A stretch of DNA of 64,000 nt from the NCBI RefSeq assembly GCF_011682065.1, contig NZ_VUYU01000016.1, positions 62,001 through 126,000 of the forward strand. The letters are read 5' to 3'. The translations under genes and the position numbers were made by a program. Positions 47,557-56,220 of this stretch are shown one piece after another. Position 1 is the stretch's first letter. Each line of letters begins with the position of its first letter. Source of the stretch: Massilia rubra. Lineage in GTDB: Bacteria; Pseudomonadota; Gammaproteobacteria; Burkholderiales; Burkholderiaceae_D. The notes beneath the pieces were generated by a model. That model searched no databases. It worked only from the letters and a program-made list of their open reading frames with translations, and was not told the origin of the DNA.

Positions 47557-48996
47557 TTAAGGGTGCGGACCGGCGCTGCCGACCTGGAAATTGGCGGCCG
47601 GGATTTCCCGCAGGCAGGCGGCGGCGACCTGCCTGGAGGGGGCGTCGAGAAACTCGCGCAGCAGGCGCGGCGCGCAGCCGAGCGAGGAGATGCCGTGCCC
47701 GGCATTGGCCACCACCAGGTGCTGGGCCTTGGGAATATGGCGTGCGGCGGCCTCGGCGCGGCGCGGCGGCGTGACCGGGTCGAGCGCGCCCGACAGCAGC
47801 AAGGCCGGCGCCAGGATCGGGGTCGGCGTGCGCCATGGCATGGCCGGCAGCTTGAGCGACTTGCACTGCTCCATCAACTGGCCGACCCGGCCGCTGCCGA
47901 GGAAGGAATTGTTGGCGTCCTCGGCCAGCAATTGCGGGGTCATGCGCGGATAGTCTTCGGCGCAGATCACCGCCATGTGCAGTACCAGCGCGGTGCCGCC
48001 TTCGCCGGCCAGGTCGGCGCCGACATTGCGGCGCGCCACGAACGGCGCCCAGCGGCCCTGCCAGGCGCTGTGGATCAGGAACGGCAGGCGGCGCCCGTCG
48101 AGCGCCGAATACAGCACGTTGTGCACGGTGTTCAGGAAGCGCTCCTTGGTCATGCTCATCTGCAAAGGCTCGGCGGTGCGCGGATTGGGCAGGTTCAGTT
48201 GCACCGGCGTGGCGCTGACCCTGGCCAGCAGGCTGTTGAACTCGCTGCGCAGGGCGGGATAGGCCTGGTTGCAGCCGGGGTCGGCCGCGCACTGGCGGAA
48301 CAGGGTGTCGAGCGCGGCCTGGCCATCGCGTCCGCCGGCCGGGATGATCTGGTCGGGCGCGGCCACGCCGTCGAGCACCAGGCTGCGCACGGCGTCGGGA
48401 AAGGCGCGCGCATAGGCCTGGGCCAGGCGCGTGCCGTAGGACGCGCCCCAGACGTTGACGGTCCGGTAGCCGAGCGCCAGGCGCACTTGTTCGATGTCGC
48501 GCGCCGCGTTCTCGGTGGTGTAGGCCGCCAGCGGCGCGCGCACGCCGGCCAGGCAGCGGCGTATGGCGGCGTTCTGCTCGTCGTCGCTGAGATTGTCGGG
48601 CAGGTCTTCCTCGTCGCAGTCGAGCTTGCCGGACAGGCCGGTGCCGCGCTGGTCGATGAAGACGATGTCGCGGGTGGCGCGCGCGCGCCGGAAAATGGAA
48701 TAGAGCACCGGCAGCACGTCGCTGCCGGCCTGGCCGGGACCGCCCGCCAGCACGAACACGGGGTCGGGCCGCGCCGATTCGCGGAAGGCCGGGGCCACGG
48801 TGATGTGCAGGGGCAGGGAGGCGCCGGTTTTTTGCTGGTAGTCGAGCGGCACGTTCAAGGTGCTGCAACGCAAGCCTTCCTCGGCGCCGGGCAGGTGGCA
48901 GATGCGCGCCGGCGGGGGCGCGTCGGCCAGGCAGGGCGCCGCCAGCGTCGACAGCAGGGACATCAATGAAGCGGCAAGGCGGTATTTCAATATCAC
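47557..48996 (-). CDS. Exported alpha/beta hydrolase with TAP-like C-terminal domain
   Basis: This is a protein of about 479 residues with a signal peptide (LAASLMSLLSTLAAPCLADA) and an alpha/beta hydrolase domain. The oxyanion region is LAGGPGQAG, the nucleophile elbow WGASYGTRL, and the C-terminal TAP-like segment has GALDPVTPPRRAE and catalytic His in NAGHGISS. It resembles prolyl aminopeptidase or tripeptidyl peptidase-like secreted hydrolases. A GTG at 48996 is chosen as start because GGGAGA stands 5 nt before it and the signal peptide follows; an ATG at 49026 would add 10 polar residues. It precedes the second NatAB-like pair on the same strand. Confidence 0.86.
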   Translation of the reverse strand: MILKYRLAASLMSLLSTLAAPCLADAPPPARICHLPGAEEGLRCSTLNVPLDYQQKTGASLPLHITVAPAFRESARPDPVFVLAGGPGQAGSDVLPVLYSIFRRARATRDIVFIDQRGTGLSGKLDCDEEDLPDNLSDDEQNAAIRRCLAGVRAPLAAYTTENAARDIEQVRLALGYRTVNVWGASYGTRLAQAYARAFPDAVRSLVLDGVAAPDQIIPAGGRDGQAALDTLFRQCAADPGCNQAYPALRSEFNSLLARVSATPVQLNLPNPRTAEPLQMSMTKERFLNTVHNVLYSALDGRRLPFLIHSAWQGRWAPFVARRNVGADLAGEGGTALVLHMAVICAEDYPRMTPQLLAEDANNSFLGSGRVGQLMEQCKSLKLPAMPWRTPTPILAPALLLSGALDPVTPPRRAEAAARHIPKAQHLVVANAGHGISSLGCAPRLLREFLDAPSRQVAAACLREIPAANFQVGSAGPHP

Positions 48997-49186
48997 GAGG
49001 TCTCCCGACGATAAGCGCTCAGACATAGTAGGTTGACATTGTTTCAGTGGTCAAGAAAGTTTTTCCCCGTCAATTAAATGCGCGACTGTGGTGCAGTCTA
49101 GGGCGGGCTGCTCGCAGGCAATTTGCGATTTATCTAGGGATGGCGCCGATGTCATTTCGGCATCACCGGAACGGCGCTTGAAGGGC

Positions 49187-49216
49187 TTGACCCGGCTGTG
49201 GGAAGTGCGCTATAGT
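49187..49216 (+). promoter_or_regulatory. Sigma-70 promoter of rplM-rpsI
   Basis: TTGACC (49187-49192) and TATAGT (49211-49216) are separated by 18 bp. Transcription would start near 49223, giving a leader of about 100 nt before the rplM ATG, with an AGGAAG ribosome binding site (49315-49320). The rest of the 330-bp interval from 48997 shows nothing else I can support. Confidence 0.75.
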
Positions 49217-49325
49217 AGCCGGCTTTCCGTTTGCTCAGGAAAAGACAATAAGGCAGAGTCCGCGGGTAGTACGAGCGGAACCACCATTTGAGCGATTTAA
49301 TAAGTTTTATATTTAGGAAGTCAAC

Positions 49326-49760
49326 ATGAAAACTTTTTCCGCTAAGGGACATGAAGTCCAGCGCGATTGGTTCGTGGTTGACGCGACGGATCTGATCCTC
49401 GGACGTGTTGCCAGCGAAGTGGCACTCCGGTTGCGCGGCAAACACAAACCCGAATTCACTCCTCACGTCGACACGGGCGATTTCATCGTCGTGATCAACG
49501 CAGGCAAACTGCGCGTGACCGGTACCAAGGCAACCGAGAAGACGTACTACCGTCACTCGGGCTACCCAGGTGGTATCTACGAAACCAACTTCAAGAAAAT
49601 GCAAGAGCGTTTTCCTGGTCGCGCGCTTGAAAAAGCGGTCAAGGGCATGCTGCCTAAAGGCCCGCTTGGCTACGCCATGATCAAGAAGCTCAAAGTGTAC
49701 GCGGAAGGTTCCCACCCGCACGCTGCCCAGCAACCTACAGCACTCGTGCTGTTCAAGTAA
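49326..49760 (+). CDS. rplM: 50S ribosomal protein L13
   Basis: This 144-residue protein matches L13 over its whole length: [20 protein letters not shown] at the start, the [24 protein letters not shown] region, [10 protein letters not shown] and [20 protein letters not shown]-like LKVY at the end. An early assembly protein of the large subunit. Followed 9 bp later by rpsI. Confidence 0.98.
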   Translation: MKTFSAKGHEVQRDWFVVDATDLILGRVASEVALRLRGKHKPEFTPHVDTGDFIVVINAGKLRVTGTKATEKTYYRHSGYPGGIYETNFKKMQERFPGRALEKAVKGMLPKGPLGYAMIKKLKVYAEGSHPHAAQQPTALVLFK

Positions 49761-49769
49761 GGAGCTGAC

Positions 49770-50162
49770 ATGATCGGTAACTACAATTACGGCACCGGCC
49801 GTCGCAAGAGTGCAGTCGCTCGCGTCTTCATCAAAGTTGGCACCGGCCAAATCATCGTTAACGGCAAACCAGCCGCTGACTACTTCTCGCGCGAAACGGG
49901 CCTGATGGTCATCCGTCAACCGCTGGAACTGACCGGCAATGTCGAGCGTTTCGACATCAAGGTCAACGTTCACGGTGGTGGCGAGTCCGGCCAGGCTGGC
50001 GCGGTTCGTCACGGCATCACCCGTGCACTGATCGACTACGACGCATCGTTGAAGGGCGACCTGGCACGTGCCGGTTTCGTTACCCGCGATGCACGTGAAG
50101 TCGAGCGTAAAAAAGTTGGTCTGCGCAAAGCACGTCGCGCAAAGCAATTCTCGAAGCGTTAA
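49770..50162 (+). CDS. rpsI: 30S ribosomal protein S9
   Basis: This 130-residue protein has the [14 protein letters not shown] start of S9, [15 protein letters not shown], and the basic C-terminal tail ending in KQFSKR, which contacts P-site tRNA in the ribosome. It is in an operon with rplM and is closed by a strong terminator. Confidence 0.98.
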   Translation: MIGNYNYGTGRRKSAVARVFIKVGTGQIIVNGKPAADYFSRETGLMVIRQPLELTGNVERFDIKVNVHGGGESGQAGAVRHGITRALIDYDASLKGDLARAGFVTRDAREVERKKVGLRKARRAKQFSKR

Positions 50163-50197
50163 TTCGCCTCTGGCGCGCACTTCGGTGCGCCCCCTTC

Positions 50198-50233
50198 AAA
50201 AAAGCCGCCGACTGCGAAGTTGGCGGCTTTTTT
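50198..50233 (+). terminator. Rho-independent terminator after rpsI
   Basis: A GCCGCC/GGCGGC stem with loop, flanked by A6 and followed by T7, 36 bp after the rpsI stop. The A and T runs make it work in both directions. Confidence 0.9.
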
Positions 50234-50250
50234 GTTTCTGCATCCCGACC

Positions 50251-50324
50251 GGGCTTGTTGCGAAACCGGGGTCAGACCCCGGTTTTGCAAGTTTGGGGTC
50301 TGACCCCGGTTTCGCAACAAGCCC
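50251..50324. repeat. Palindrome A, exact 30-bp arms with GGGGTCTGACCCC cores
   Basis: Arms 50251-50280 and 50295-50324 are exact inverted repeats with a 14-nt spacer. Each arm itself contains the small palindrome GGGGTCAGACCCC or its relative, so the element is a palindrome of palindromes. Confidence 0.9.
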
Positions 50325-50345
50325 GGTTGCAAGTTGGAAAGACTG

Positions 50346-50392
50346 GGGGTCTGACCTCAATTAAGAAACTTTCTTAATTGAGGTCAGACCCC
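50346..50392. repeat. Palindrome B1, exact 23-bp arms with 1-nt spacer
   Basis: The arm starts GGGGTCTGACCTCAATTAAG at 50346 and its exact reverse complement ends at 50392. Near identical to palindrome B2 at 50676-50726. Confidence 0.92.
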
Positions 50393-50546
50393 GATTGGCG
50401 CGCACTCCAACCGGGGTCAGAGCTTTTACTTGCAACTATTTGCTGCATTTCATGAAAATGCTGACAACTATTGCTCGGGCGGTCCCCATACGCAGCAATT
50501 GCATCAGATTGGCGGCATTTTGAACTGGCCCGTGCCGATTTGTTTC

Positions 50547-50662
50547 TGATGTCGCAATAATCTTCGGCAATCTTGCTAATTAAAGCTCTGACCCCGGGTT
50601 TGCATGATGTCGCAATAATCGTCGGCAATCTTGCTAATTAAAGCTCTGACCCCGGGTTTGCA
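50547..50662. repeat. Tandem duplication of a 58-bp unit
   Basis: Units 50547-50604 and 50605-50662 differ at one base. Each ends with GCTCTGACCCCGGGTTTGCA, again carrying the shared CTGACCCCGG motif. Confidence 0.9.
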
Positions 50663-50675
50663 AGTTTGAAAAAGA

Positions 50676-50726
50676 CCGGGGTCTGACCTCAATTAAGAAA
50701 GTTTCTTAATTGAGGTCAGACCCCGG
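50676..50726. repeat. Palindrome B2, exact 25-bp arms with 1-nt spacer
   Basis: The arm starts CCGGGGTCTGACCTCAATTA at 50676 and its reverse complement ends at 50726. Same family as B1; the two differ only at the spacer base and at the outer edges. It ends about 100 bp before argC. Confidence 0.92.
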
Positions 50727-50829
50727 TTGGCGCGGGTTTGCGTTTTCCAGCGCTGCGCAGCGTTTTGCAGGCGCTGTTAGAATCACCATCTTTCGGGCAT
50801 GGCCCATTATTTACTTTCAAGGAATACAT

Positions 50830-51867
50830 ATGATCAAAGTTGGCATCGTCGGCGGTACGGGTTACACGGGCGTGGAATTGCTGCGACTGCTGTCGGTCCA
50901 CCCTGATGTGGAGCTGACCGCGATTACCTCGCGTAAGGAAGATGGCTTGCCCGTCGCCGATATGTTTCCTTCGCTGCGCGGTAAGGTGGACCTGGCGTTC
51001 TCCGCCCCCGACAAGGTCGACCTGAGCAAGTGCGATGTGGTCTTTTTCGCCACTCCGCACGGCGTCGCCATGGCCCAGGCCCCGGCCCTGCTGGCCGCCG
51101 GCGTCAAGGTGATCGACCTGGCCGCCGACTTCCGCCTGAAAAACCAGGAAACCTTTGAGCAGTGGTACAAAATCCCGCATACCTGCCCGGAATTGCTGGA
51201 AGAGGCCGTCTACGGCTTGCCGGAATTGAACCGCGAAGCCGTCAAGAATGCGCGCCTGATCGCCAATCCGGGTTGTTATCCAACCACGATGCAGCTGGGC
51301 TTCGTGCCGCTGCTCAAGGCCAACCTGATCGACGCCAGCGCCCTGATCGCGGATGCCAAGTCGGGCGTGTCCGGCGCCGGCCGCAAGGCTGAAATCAGCA
51401 CCCTGTTCTCGGAGTCGAGCGACAATTTCAAGGCCTACGGCGTGTCCGGCCATCGCCACACACCGGAAACCGTGGCCCAGCTGCAGCGTTTCACCGGCCT
51501 GCCGGTCAACCTGATCTTCACGCCGCATCTGGTGCCGATGATCCGCGGCATGCATTCGACCCTGTACGCGCGCCTGACCACCGATATCAGCAACGAAGCC
51601 TTGCAGGAGTTGTTCGAAACGACCTACAAGGACGCGGCCTTTGTCGATGTCATGCCGTTCGGCTCGCACCCGGAAACCCGCTCGACGCGCGGTTCGAACA
51701 CGCTGCGCCTGGCGCTGCATCGTCCGAACAACGGCAATACCGTGGTGATCCTGGTGGTCCAGGATAACCTGGTCAAGGGCGCCTCCGGCCAGGCGGTCCA
51801 GTGCATGAACCTGATGTTCGGCCTGGAAGAAACCCTGGGCTTGCAACAGGTCGCGCTGCTGCCGTAA
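50830..51867 (+). CDS. argC: N-acetyl-gamma-glutamyl-phosphate reductase
   Basis: This 345-residue enzyme of arginine synthesis reduces N-acetylglutamyl phosphate with NADPH. Visible are the Rossmann start [19 protein letters not shown], the catalytic Cys in ANPGCYPTT, and the [13 protein letters not shown] region. The ATG at 50830 begins the fold; earlier in-frame sequence lies in the repeat region. A single gene. Confidence 0.96.
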   Translation: MIKVGIVGGTGYTGVELLRLLSVHPDVELTAITSRKEDGLPVADMFPSLRGKVDLAFSAPDKVDLSKCDVVFFATPHGVAMAQAPALLAAGVKVIDLAADFRLKNQETFEQWYKIPHTCPELLEEAVYGLPELNREAVKNARLIANPGCYPTTMQLGFVPLLKANLIDASALIADAKSGVSGAGRKAEISTLFSESSDNFKAYGVSGHRHTPETVAQLQRFTGLPVNLIFTPHLVPMIRGMHSTLYARLTTDISNEALQELFETTYKDAAFVDVMPFGSHPETRSTRGSNTLRLALHRPNNGNTVVILVVQDNLVKGASGQAVQCMNLMFGLEETLGLQQVALLP

Positions 51868-51993
51868 GGCAGTACAAGAGCGGGAAGCCCAGCCGCTTCC
51901 CGCTGCCTGCAATATTAAATTTTAATTAAGCTTTCCATTTGGCTAAGTAGTCTTTATGATGGGTCGTATTTACCCCACCATAAAAAGACTCTC

Positions 51994-53124
51994 ATGCGAT
52001 TCGTCCGCTCCCTGTTGTCCGCCCTCGTGCTCGGCATCTTCGTCGCGCCCGCGCTTGCCGCTCCCTCCTACACGGTCACGACGCTCAATACCGGCCAGTA
52101 CGATCAATGGCGCCTGGTCGACAACGCCGGCACCCTGTACGGTTCTTCAAACTGGCGTACGGCATTTCATGCCAATGGCAGCACCACGGTGGTGCGTGTC
52201 AGCACGAGTCCGTTTCCCACCGGCGCGATCACGGCCATCAGCAATGCCGGCCATTTGGCCAGCTACGAATACTGGACCACCATTGGCGACGTCGTCTATG
52301 CCGATGGCTACCTGACGCTCAACGGCGCCACCACGCTCCTCCCTGGGTTCGGCCATGGCCGCGGCGTGGACACGTTCAGCCATGGCGTCAACAATGCCGG
52401 CACGGTGGTGGGCAGTTCGAGCACCAATCTGCGCTTGCCGGGAGGCGATCCGCATTATCCGCGCTTCGCCAGCCATGCTTATGTATACAGCGACAATAAA
52501 ATGAAGGACCTGGGCACGCTGGGAGGCACCCACAGCAGCGCCTTGGGCATCAATGCCGCCGGGACCATCGTCGGCGGCGCCGACAATGCCGCGTCGGCAC
52601 AGCGGGCCTTTATCTATGAGAACGGCAGGATGACCGACCTGGGTGCGTTCGCCGGCGGTACCAGCCTGGCAACCGGGATCAATGATGCCGGCCTGATTAT
52701 CGGCCAGTCGGCGCACCGTGCCGGCAGCGACGTTCAGTCCGCCTTTCTGTACGCAAACGGCGTGATGAGCGACCTGGGCTGGTCGCCGCAGCGCGCTTCC
52801 AGCGCCGTCGATATCAATGAGGCCGGCCAGATCATCGGCTACGGCACCGATGCCAACGGCCTGGAGCGCGGCTTCATTTACCAGAACGGCCAACTGCTCC
52901 AACTCGATACCGCCGTCGATCCGCTCGACAACTGGATCATCAAGACCACCTACAGCATCAACGACAATTGCCTGATCCTGGCAGATGCCTGCAAGCTGGA
53001 CGTGTGCGGCACGGTTCTGCTGAGCCCGGTTCCGGAGCCGGAAACCTACGCTATGATGCTGGCCGGACTCGGTTTGCTCGGGTTTTGCGCGCGCCGTCGC
53101 GCCAGCGCCGCACACGCGGCCTGA
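51994..53124 (+). CDS. HAF-repeat PEP-CTERM sorting-domain protein, paralogue 1
   Basis: This 376-residue secreted protein has a signal peptide (1-22, SALVLGIFVAPALAA) and about seven HAF-type repeats. These have the pattern INxAGxIVGxx, followed by a segment like RAFIYENGRMTDLGAF. It ends with a PEP-CTERM signal: VPEPETYAMMLAGLGLLG then FCARRR. PEP-CTERM proteins are cut and exported to the surface by exosortase/EpsH systems, usually with exopolysaccharide; no exosortase is in this window. The next gene is a clear paralogue. Confidence 0.9.
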   Translation: MRFVRSLLSALVLGIFVAPALAAPSYTVTTLNTGQYDQWRLVDNAGTLYGSSNWRTAFHANGSTTVVRVSTSPFPTGAITAISNAGHLASYEYWTTIGDVVYADGYLTLNGATTLLPGFGHGRGVDTFSHGVNNAGTVVGSSSTNLRLPGGDPHYPRFASHAYVYSDNKMKDLGTLGGTHSSALGINAAGTIVGGADNAASAQRAFIYENGRMTDLGAFAGGTSLATGINDAGLIIGQSAHRAGSDVQSAFLYANGVMSDLGWSPQRASSAVDINEAGQIIGYGTDANGLERGFIYQNGQLLQLDTAVDPLDNWIIKTTYSINDNCLILADACKLDVCGTVLLSPVPEPETYAMMLAGLGLLGFCARRRASAAHAA

Positions 53125-53314
53125 GCCGCGCAGCGTGCAGGCGGCCCGCCGGCTGCCGTAGAGCCAGCCGGCGGTCGGGGAGGCGCCTTGTGGGCGACAG
53201 CTCCTGTGCCCGTCCACGCCTGTGGCATCAAAAACTTCAATTTCAATCAATATTTATTTTAAGTTATCTTGCCATCTATGATGGATGGTATCCATCCCGC
53301 ACCGAAAGACGCTC

Positions 53315-54457
53315 ATGACATTTGGCCGCTCCCTGCTGTCCGCCCTGCTGTTGGGCATCTTCGCCGCTCCCGCGTCCGCGGCAGCCCCGTCCTACTCGGT
53401 CAAGGCGGTCAATACCGGCGGCCAGTACGATTCCTGGCGCCTGATCGACAACGCCGGCACCTTGTATGGCCAGGCCATGGGGCGTTCGGCCTATCATTCG
53501 GGCGGGACGACGCATGTATTGGACCTGCCCACCATGAGCGAGTATCCCGATGCCAGGGTCAGCGCCATCAGCAATGCCGGCCACATGGCGACGACCGAGA
53601 TGTGGGCGTCGTACATGCCGGACGGGCCTGTCAAAGCCTATGTGACCGTGAATGGGGCGAACACGCATCTTAAGCCGCTCAGTGACGGATCCGGGCTGCC
53701 GACCGCCTGGGCCAACGGTGTCAACAACGCCGGCACGGTGGTCGGCAGTTCCAAGACCGATGTGCGGGTTCCTGGGGGCGACCCGTACAATCCGCGTTTC
53801 GCGTCGCACGCCTTTGCGTACAGCGACGGCGTCACAAAAGACCTGGGCACCTTGGGCGGGGTGCACAGCGGCGCGACCGCGATCAACAACGCCGGGACCA
53901 TCGTCGGCTATGCCCACAATCCGTCATGGCGCGAGCGCGCTTTCATCTACCAGAACGGCCAGATGACCGACCTCGGCGCGTTCGAAGGCGGCTCCAGCGC
54001 GGCGACCGACATCAATGACAGCGGCCAGATCATTGGCCAGTCCGCCCATACCTGGGACACGAGTGTGCAGTCGGCCTTTTTGTACGTGGATGGCGTCATG
54101 ACCGACCTGGGCTGGTCGGCGGGCAACCCGTCCAAGGCGGTCGATATCAACAACCTGGGCCAGGTGATCGGCTACGGTGCCGATGCCAAAGGCCTGCAAC
54201 ATGGCTTCATCTACCAGAATGGCCAGTTGCTGCAGCTCGACGCGGCGCTCGATCCGCTCGCCGGCTGGAGCATCCGATCCACCTACAGCATCAATGACCA
54301 TGGCCAGATCCTGGCCGATGCGTGCAGGCTCGGCGCGTGCGGCACAGTGCTGCTCAGTCCGGTTCCGGAACCGGAAACCTACGCCATGATGCTGGCCGGC
54401 CTCGGTTTGCTCGGGGTTTGCGCACGCCGCCGCGCCCGGCGCAAGGCTGCAGCTTGA
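53315..54457 (+). CDS. HAF-repeat PEP-CTERM sorting-domain protein, paralogue 2
   Basis: This 380-residue paralogue of the preceding protein shares signal peptide, repeat layout and PEP-CTERM tail (VPEPETYAMMLAGLGLLG, then VCARRR). The sequences align over their full length without major gaps. The stretch before each ATG is also similar (a TATGATGG block and an AAAGAC block), indicating that the duplication included the promoter or leader. An in-frame ATG at 53285 was rejected in favour of 53315 because the latter matches the paralogue start (MTFGRSLLSALLLGIF). Confidence 0.9.
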   Translation: MTFGRSLLSALLLGIFAAPASAAAPSYSVKAVNTGGQYDSWRLIDNAGTLYGQAMGRSAYHSGGTTHVLDLPTMSEYPDARVSAISNAGHMATTEMWASYMPDGPVKAYVTVNGANTHLKPLSDGSGLPTAWANGVNNAGTVVGSSKTDVRVPGGDPYNPRFASHAFAYSDGVTKDLGTLGGVHSGATAINNAGTIVGYAHNPSWRERAFIYQNGQMTDLGAFEGGSSAATDINDSGQIIGQSAHTWDTSVQSAFLYVDGVMTDLGWSAGNPSKAVDINNLGQVIGYGADAKGLQHGFIYQNGQLLQLDAALDPLAGWSIRSTYSINDHGQILADACRLGACGTVLLSPVPEPETYAMMLAGLGLLGVCARRRARRKAAA

Positions 54458-54500
54458 AATCCGGCCGAATGGCCGCATTGTAGGTACACTGGCAGTACAG

Positions 54501-54518
54501 CCCCGGCCCGCGCCGGGG
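54501..54518 (+). terminator. Possible terminator hairpin after PEP-CTERM paralogue 2
   Basis: CCCCGGC-CCGC-GCCGGGG is a strong 7-bp stem, followed by the only moderately T-rich TGTTGCATTT. 44 bp after the stop. Confidence 0.4.
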
Positions 54519-54612
54519 TGTTGCATTTGACGGTCGCCGGCAGTCGTCGATGAGCGTGACTTGTCCCAACAGTCTATAATGACTCATATCCGTTCCCCCG
54601 TAGGAGTTCCAA

Positions 54613-54975
54613 ATGAATGCAGTTGCTGAAATGCCAGAAGTGATGCCGGCCCCGATCGTGTTTACCGATAGCGCCGCGCAAAAGGTTGCACAGCTGATCG
54701 AGGAAGAGGGCAATCCCGACCTCAAATTGCGCGTCTTCGTGCAGGGCGGCGGCTGCTCGGGTTTCCAGTACGGCTTCACCTTCGACGAAATCGTCAATGA
54801 AGATGACACCACCATGGTCAAGAACGGCGTGCAACTGCTGATCGATTCGATGAGCTACCAGTACCTGGTCGGCGCCGAAATCGACTACAAGGATGACCTC
54901 GAAGGCGCCCAGTTCGTCATCAAGAATCCTACCGCCACCTCGACCTGCGGTTGCGGTTCGTCGTTCTCGGTATAA
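54613..54975 (+). CDS. erpA: Iron-sulfur cluster insertion protein ErpA
   Basis: This 120-residue A-type carrier has the three conserved cysteines: one in [11 protein letters not shown] and two in the C-terminal TCGCGSSF. It delivers Fe-S clusters to target apoproteins. An AGGAG site (54602-54606) precedes the ATG by 6 nt and TATAAT (54575-54580) is a likely -10. Convergent with anmK. Confidence 0.96.
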   Translation: MNAVAEMPEVMPAPIVFTDSAAQKVAQLIEEEGNPDLKLRVFVQGGGCSGFQYGFTFDEIVNEDDTTMVKNGVQLLIDSMSYQYLVGAEIDYKDDLEGAQFVIKNPTATSTCGCGSSFSV

Positions 54976-55015
54976 AGTGCTTTAGCGCAGGCAGCCTTCG
55001 CGGCCGCCTGCCGGC

Positions 55016-56128
55016 TTACGCAGGATACAGGGCGCCCAGGATCCTGGGGCCCTTCGCCCCCGTCACCTGGGGCAGATTACCCGTTTCGCGCCTTGTGAAG
55101 CGGTAGCCCAACCACGCGAACGCCAGCGCTTCGACGTGATTCGGGGCGACGCCCAGGGCGTCGGTTGTTTCCACTTTGGTCTTGCCGCCCAGCGCTTGCG
55201 CCAGTTCGCGCAGCAGCGCGCCGTTGTACGCCCCGCCGCCGCACACATACACCGCGTCGACTTCGCTGGCCTGCTGATGGATGGCGCGCGCGATCGTGGT
55301 CGCCGTCAGCGCGGTCAGGGTCGCCTGCACATCCTCGGGCGGCATCGACGGCGCCTGCGCCAGGCGTTGCCCCAGCCAGTCGGCGTGGAACAGGTCGCGC
55401 CCGGTGCTTTTCGGGGCCGCCAGGCGGAAATACGGTTCGTCGAGCAAGATGCCGAGCAAGGTCGGATCGACTTGCCCGCTGGCCGCCCAGGCGCCGTCGG
55501 CGTCGTAGGCCTTGCCCTGGTGCAGGCCGATCCAGTGATCCATCAACACATTGCCGGGACCGGTATCGAAGCCGCTGACCGTGCCGTCGGCATGCAGTAC
55601 GCTGATATTGGCGATACCGCCGATATTGACCACCACGCGCGCCTGGCCGGCCTGGCCGAAGCAGGCCTGGTGAAAGGCCGGCACCAGCGGCGCACCCTGG
55701 CCGCCGGCGGCCACGTCGCGCGTGCGGAAGTCGGCGATGACGTCGATCCCGGTCAGTTCGGCCAAGAGGGCGGGGTGGTTGATCTGGCGCGTGTAGCCGA
55801 GCTCGGGCCGGTGGCGCACCGTTTGCCCGTGCGCGGCCAGCGCCCGCACCGGGCCGGGGGCGCTTGGTAACAGGGCCGCCACGCATTCGGCGTAGCAGCC
55901 GGCCAGGTGGGCGGCGGCCAGCGCTTCGCGCGCGATTTCATTGTCGCCGCTGCTTTGCAGGGCCATCAGGTCGGCGCGCAGGGCGTCCGGGAAGGGCACG
56001 AAGGCCGCTTCCAGGGTGCGTATGGCGCCGCCGCCGAAATCGACCAGCACGCCATCGACGCCATCCATGCTGGTGCCGGACATCATGCCGATGTAGAGGG
56101 TCGAATGCAGGGTCGAATCCGTGCTCAT
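55016..56128 (-). CDS. anmK: Anhydro-N-acetylmuramic acid kinase
   Basis: This 370-residue sugar kinase of peptidoglycan recycling cleaves and phosphorylates 1,6-anhydro-MurNAc. The N-terminal phosphate loop [13 protein letters not shown] (14-26), [17 protein letters not shown] and the [13 protein letters not shown] motif are typical. It lies downstream of an M23 peptidase gene, from which it is separated by a terminator. Confidence 0.95.
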   Translation of the reverse strand: MSTDSTLHSTLYIGMMSGTSMDGVDGVLVDFGGGAIRTLEAAFVPFPDALRADLMALQSSGDNEIAREALAAAHLAGCYAECVAALLPSAPGPVRALAAHGQTVRHRPELGYTRQINHPALLAELTGIDVIADFRTRDVAAGGQGAPLVPAFHQACFGQAGQARVVVNIGGIANISVLHADGTVSGFDTGPGNVLMDHWIGLHQGKAYDADGAWAASGQVDPTLLGILLDEPYFRLAAPKSTGRDLFHADWLGQRLAQAPSMPPEDVQATLTALTATTIARAIHQQASEVDAVYVCGGGAYNGALLRELAQALGGKTKVETTDALGVAPNHVEALAFAWLGYRFTRRETGNLPQVTGAKGPRILGALYPA

Positions 56129-56155
56129 AAGTAGTCCAATCGAAAAACGCGGGCG

Positions 56156-56199
56156 AAAAAAAGGGCAGGAGCCGGGATCGTTGATCCGGGTCCTGCCCT
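56156..56199 (-). terminator. Rho-independent terminator after the M23 peptidase gene
   Basis: On the minus strand a strong hairpin (AGGGCAGGA paired with TCCTGCCCT, positions 56162-56199) is followed by seven T (56156-56162). It lies 22 bp after the peptidase stop and before anmK, so anmK needs its own promoter or read-through. Confidence 0.88.
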
Positions 56200-56220
56200 C
56201 GCATGGTACGCGCTGAAGCG

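Larger units (their letters stand above)
50234..50829. other. Gene-free interval between rpsI and argC filled with palindromic repeats
   Basis: No gene is seen in this interval of about 600 bp. It holds three perfect palindromes (50251-50324, 50346-50392, 50676-50726), a 58-bp tandem duplication (50547-50662) and scattered copies of GGGGTCAGAGC and GCTCTGACCCCGG. The argC promoter must lie within or just after the last palindrome; TTAGAAT at about 50777 is a possible -10. Confidence 0.75.

Noticed and set aside
50547-50662. CRISPR array considered for the repeat-rich rpsI-argC interval and for the octamer array at 45082-45137
   Set aside because: There are only two tandem units of 58 bp without spacers in one case and 8-bp units without spacers in the other; no cas genes.
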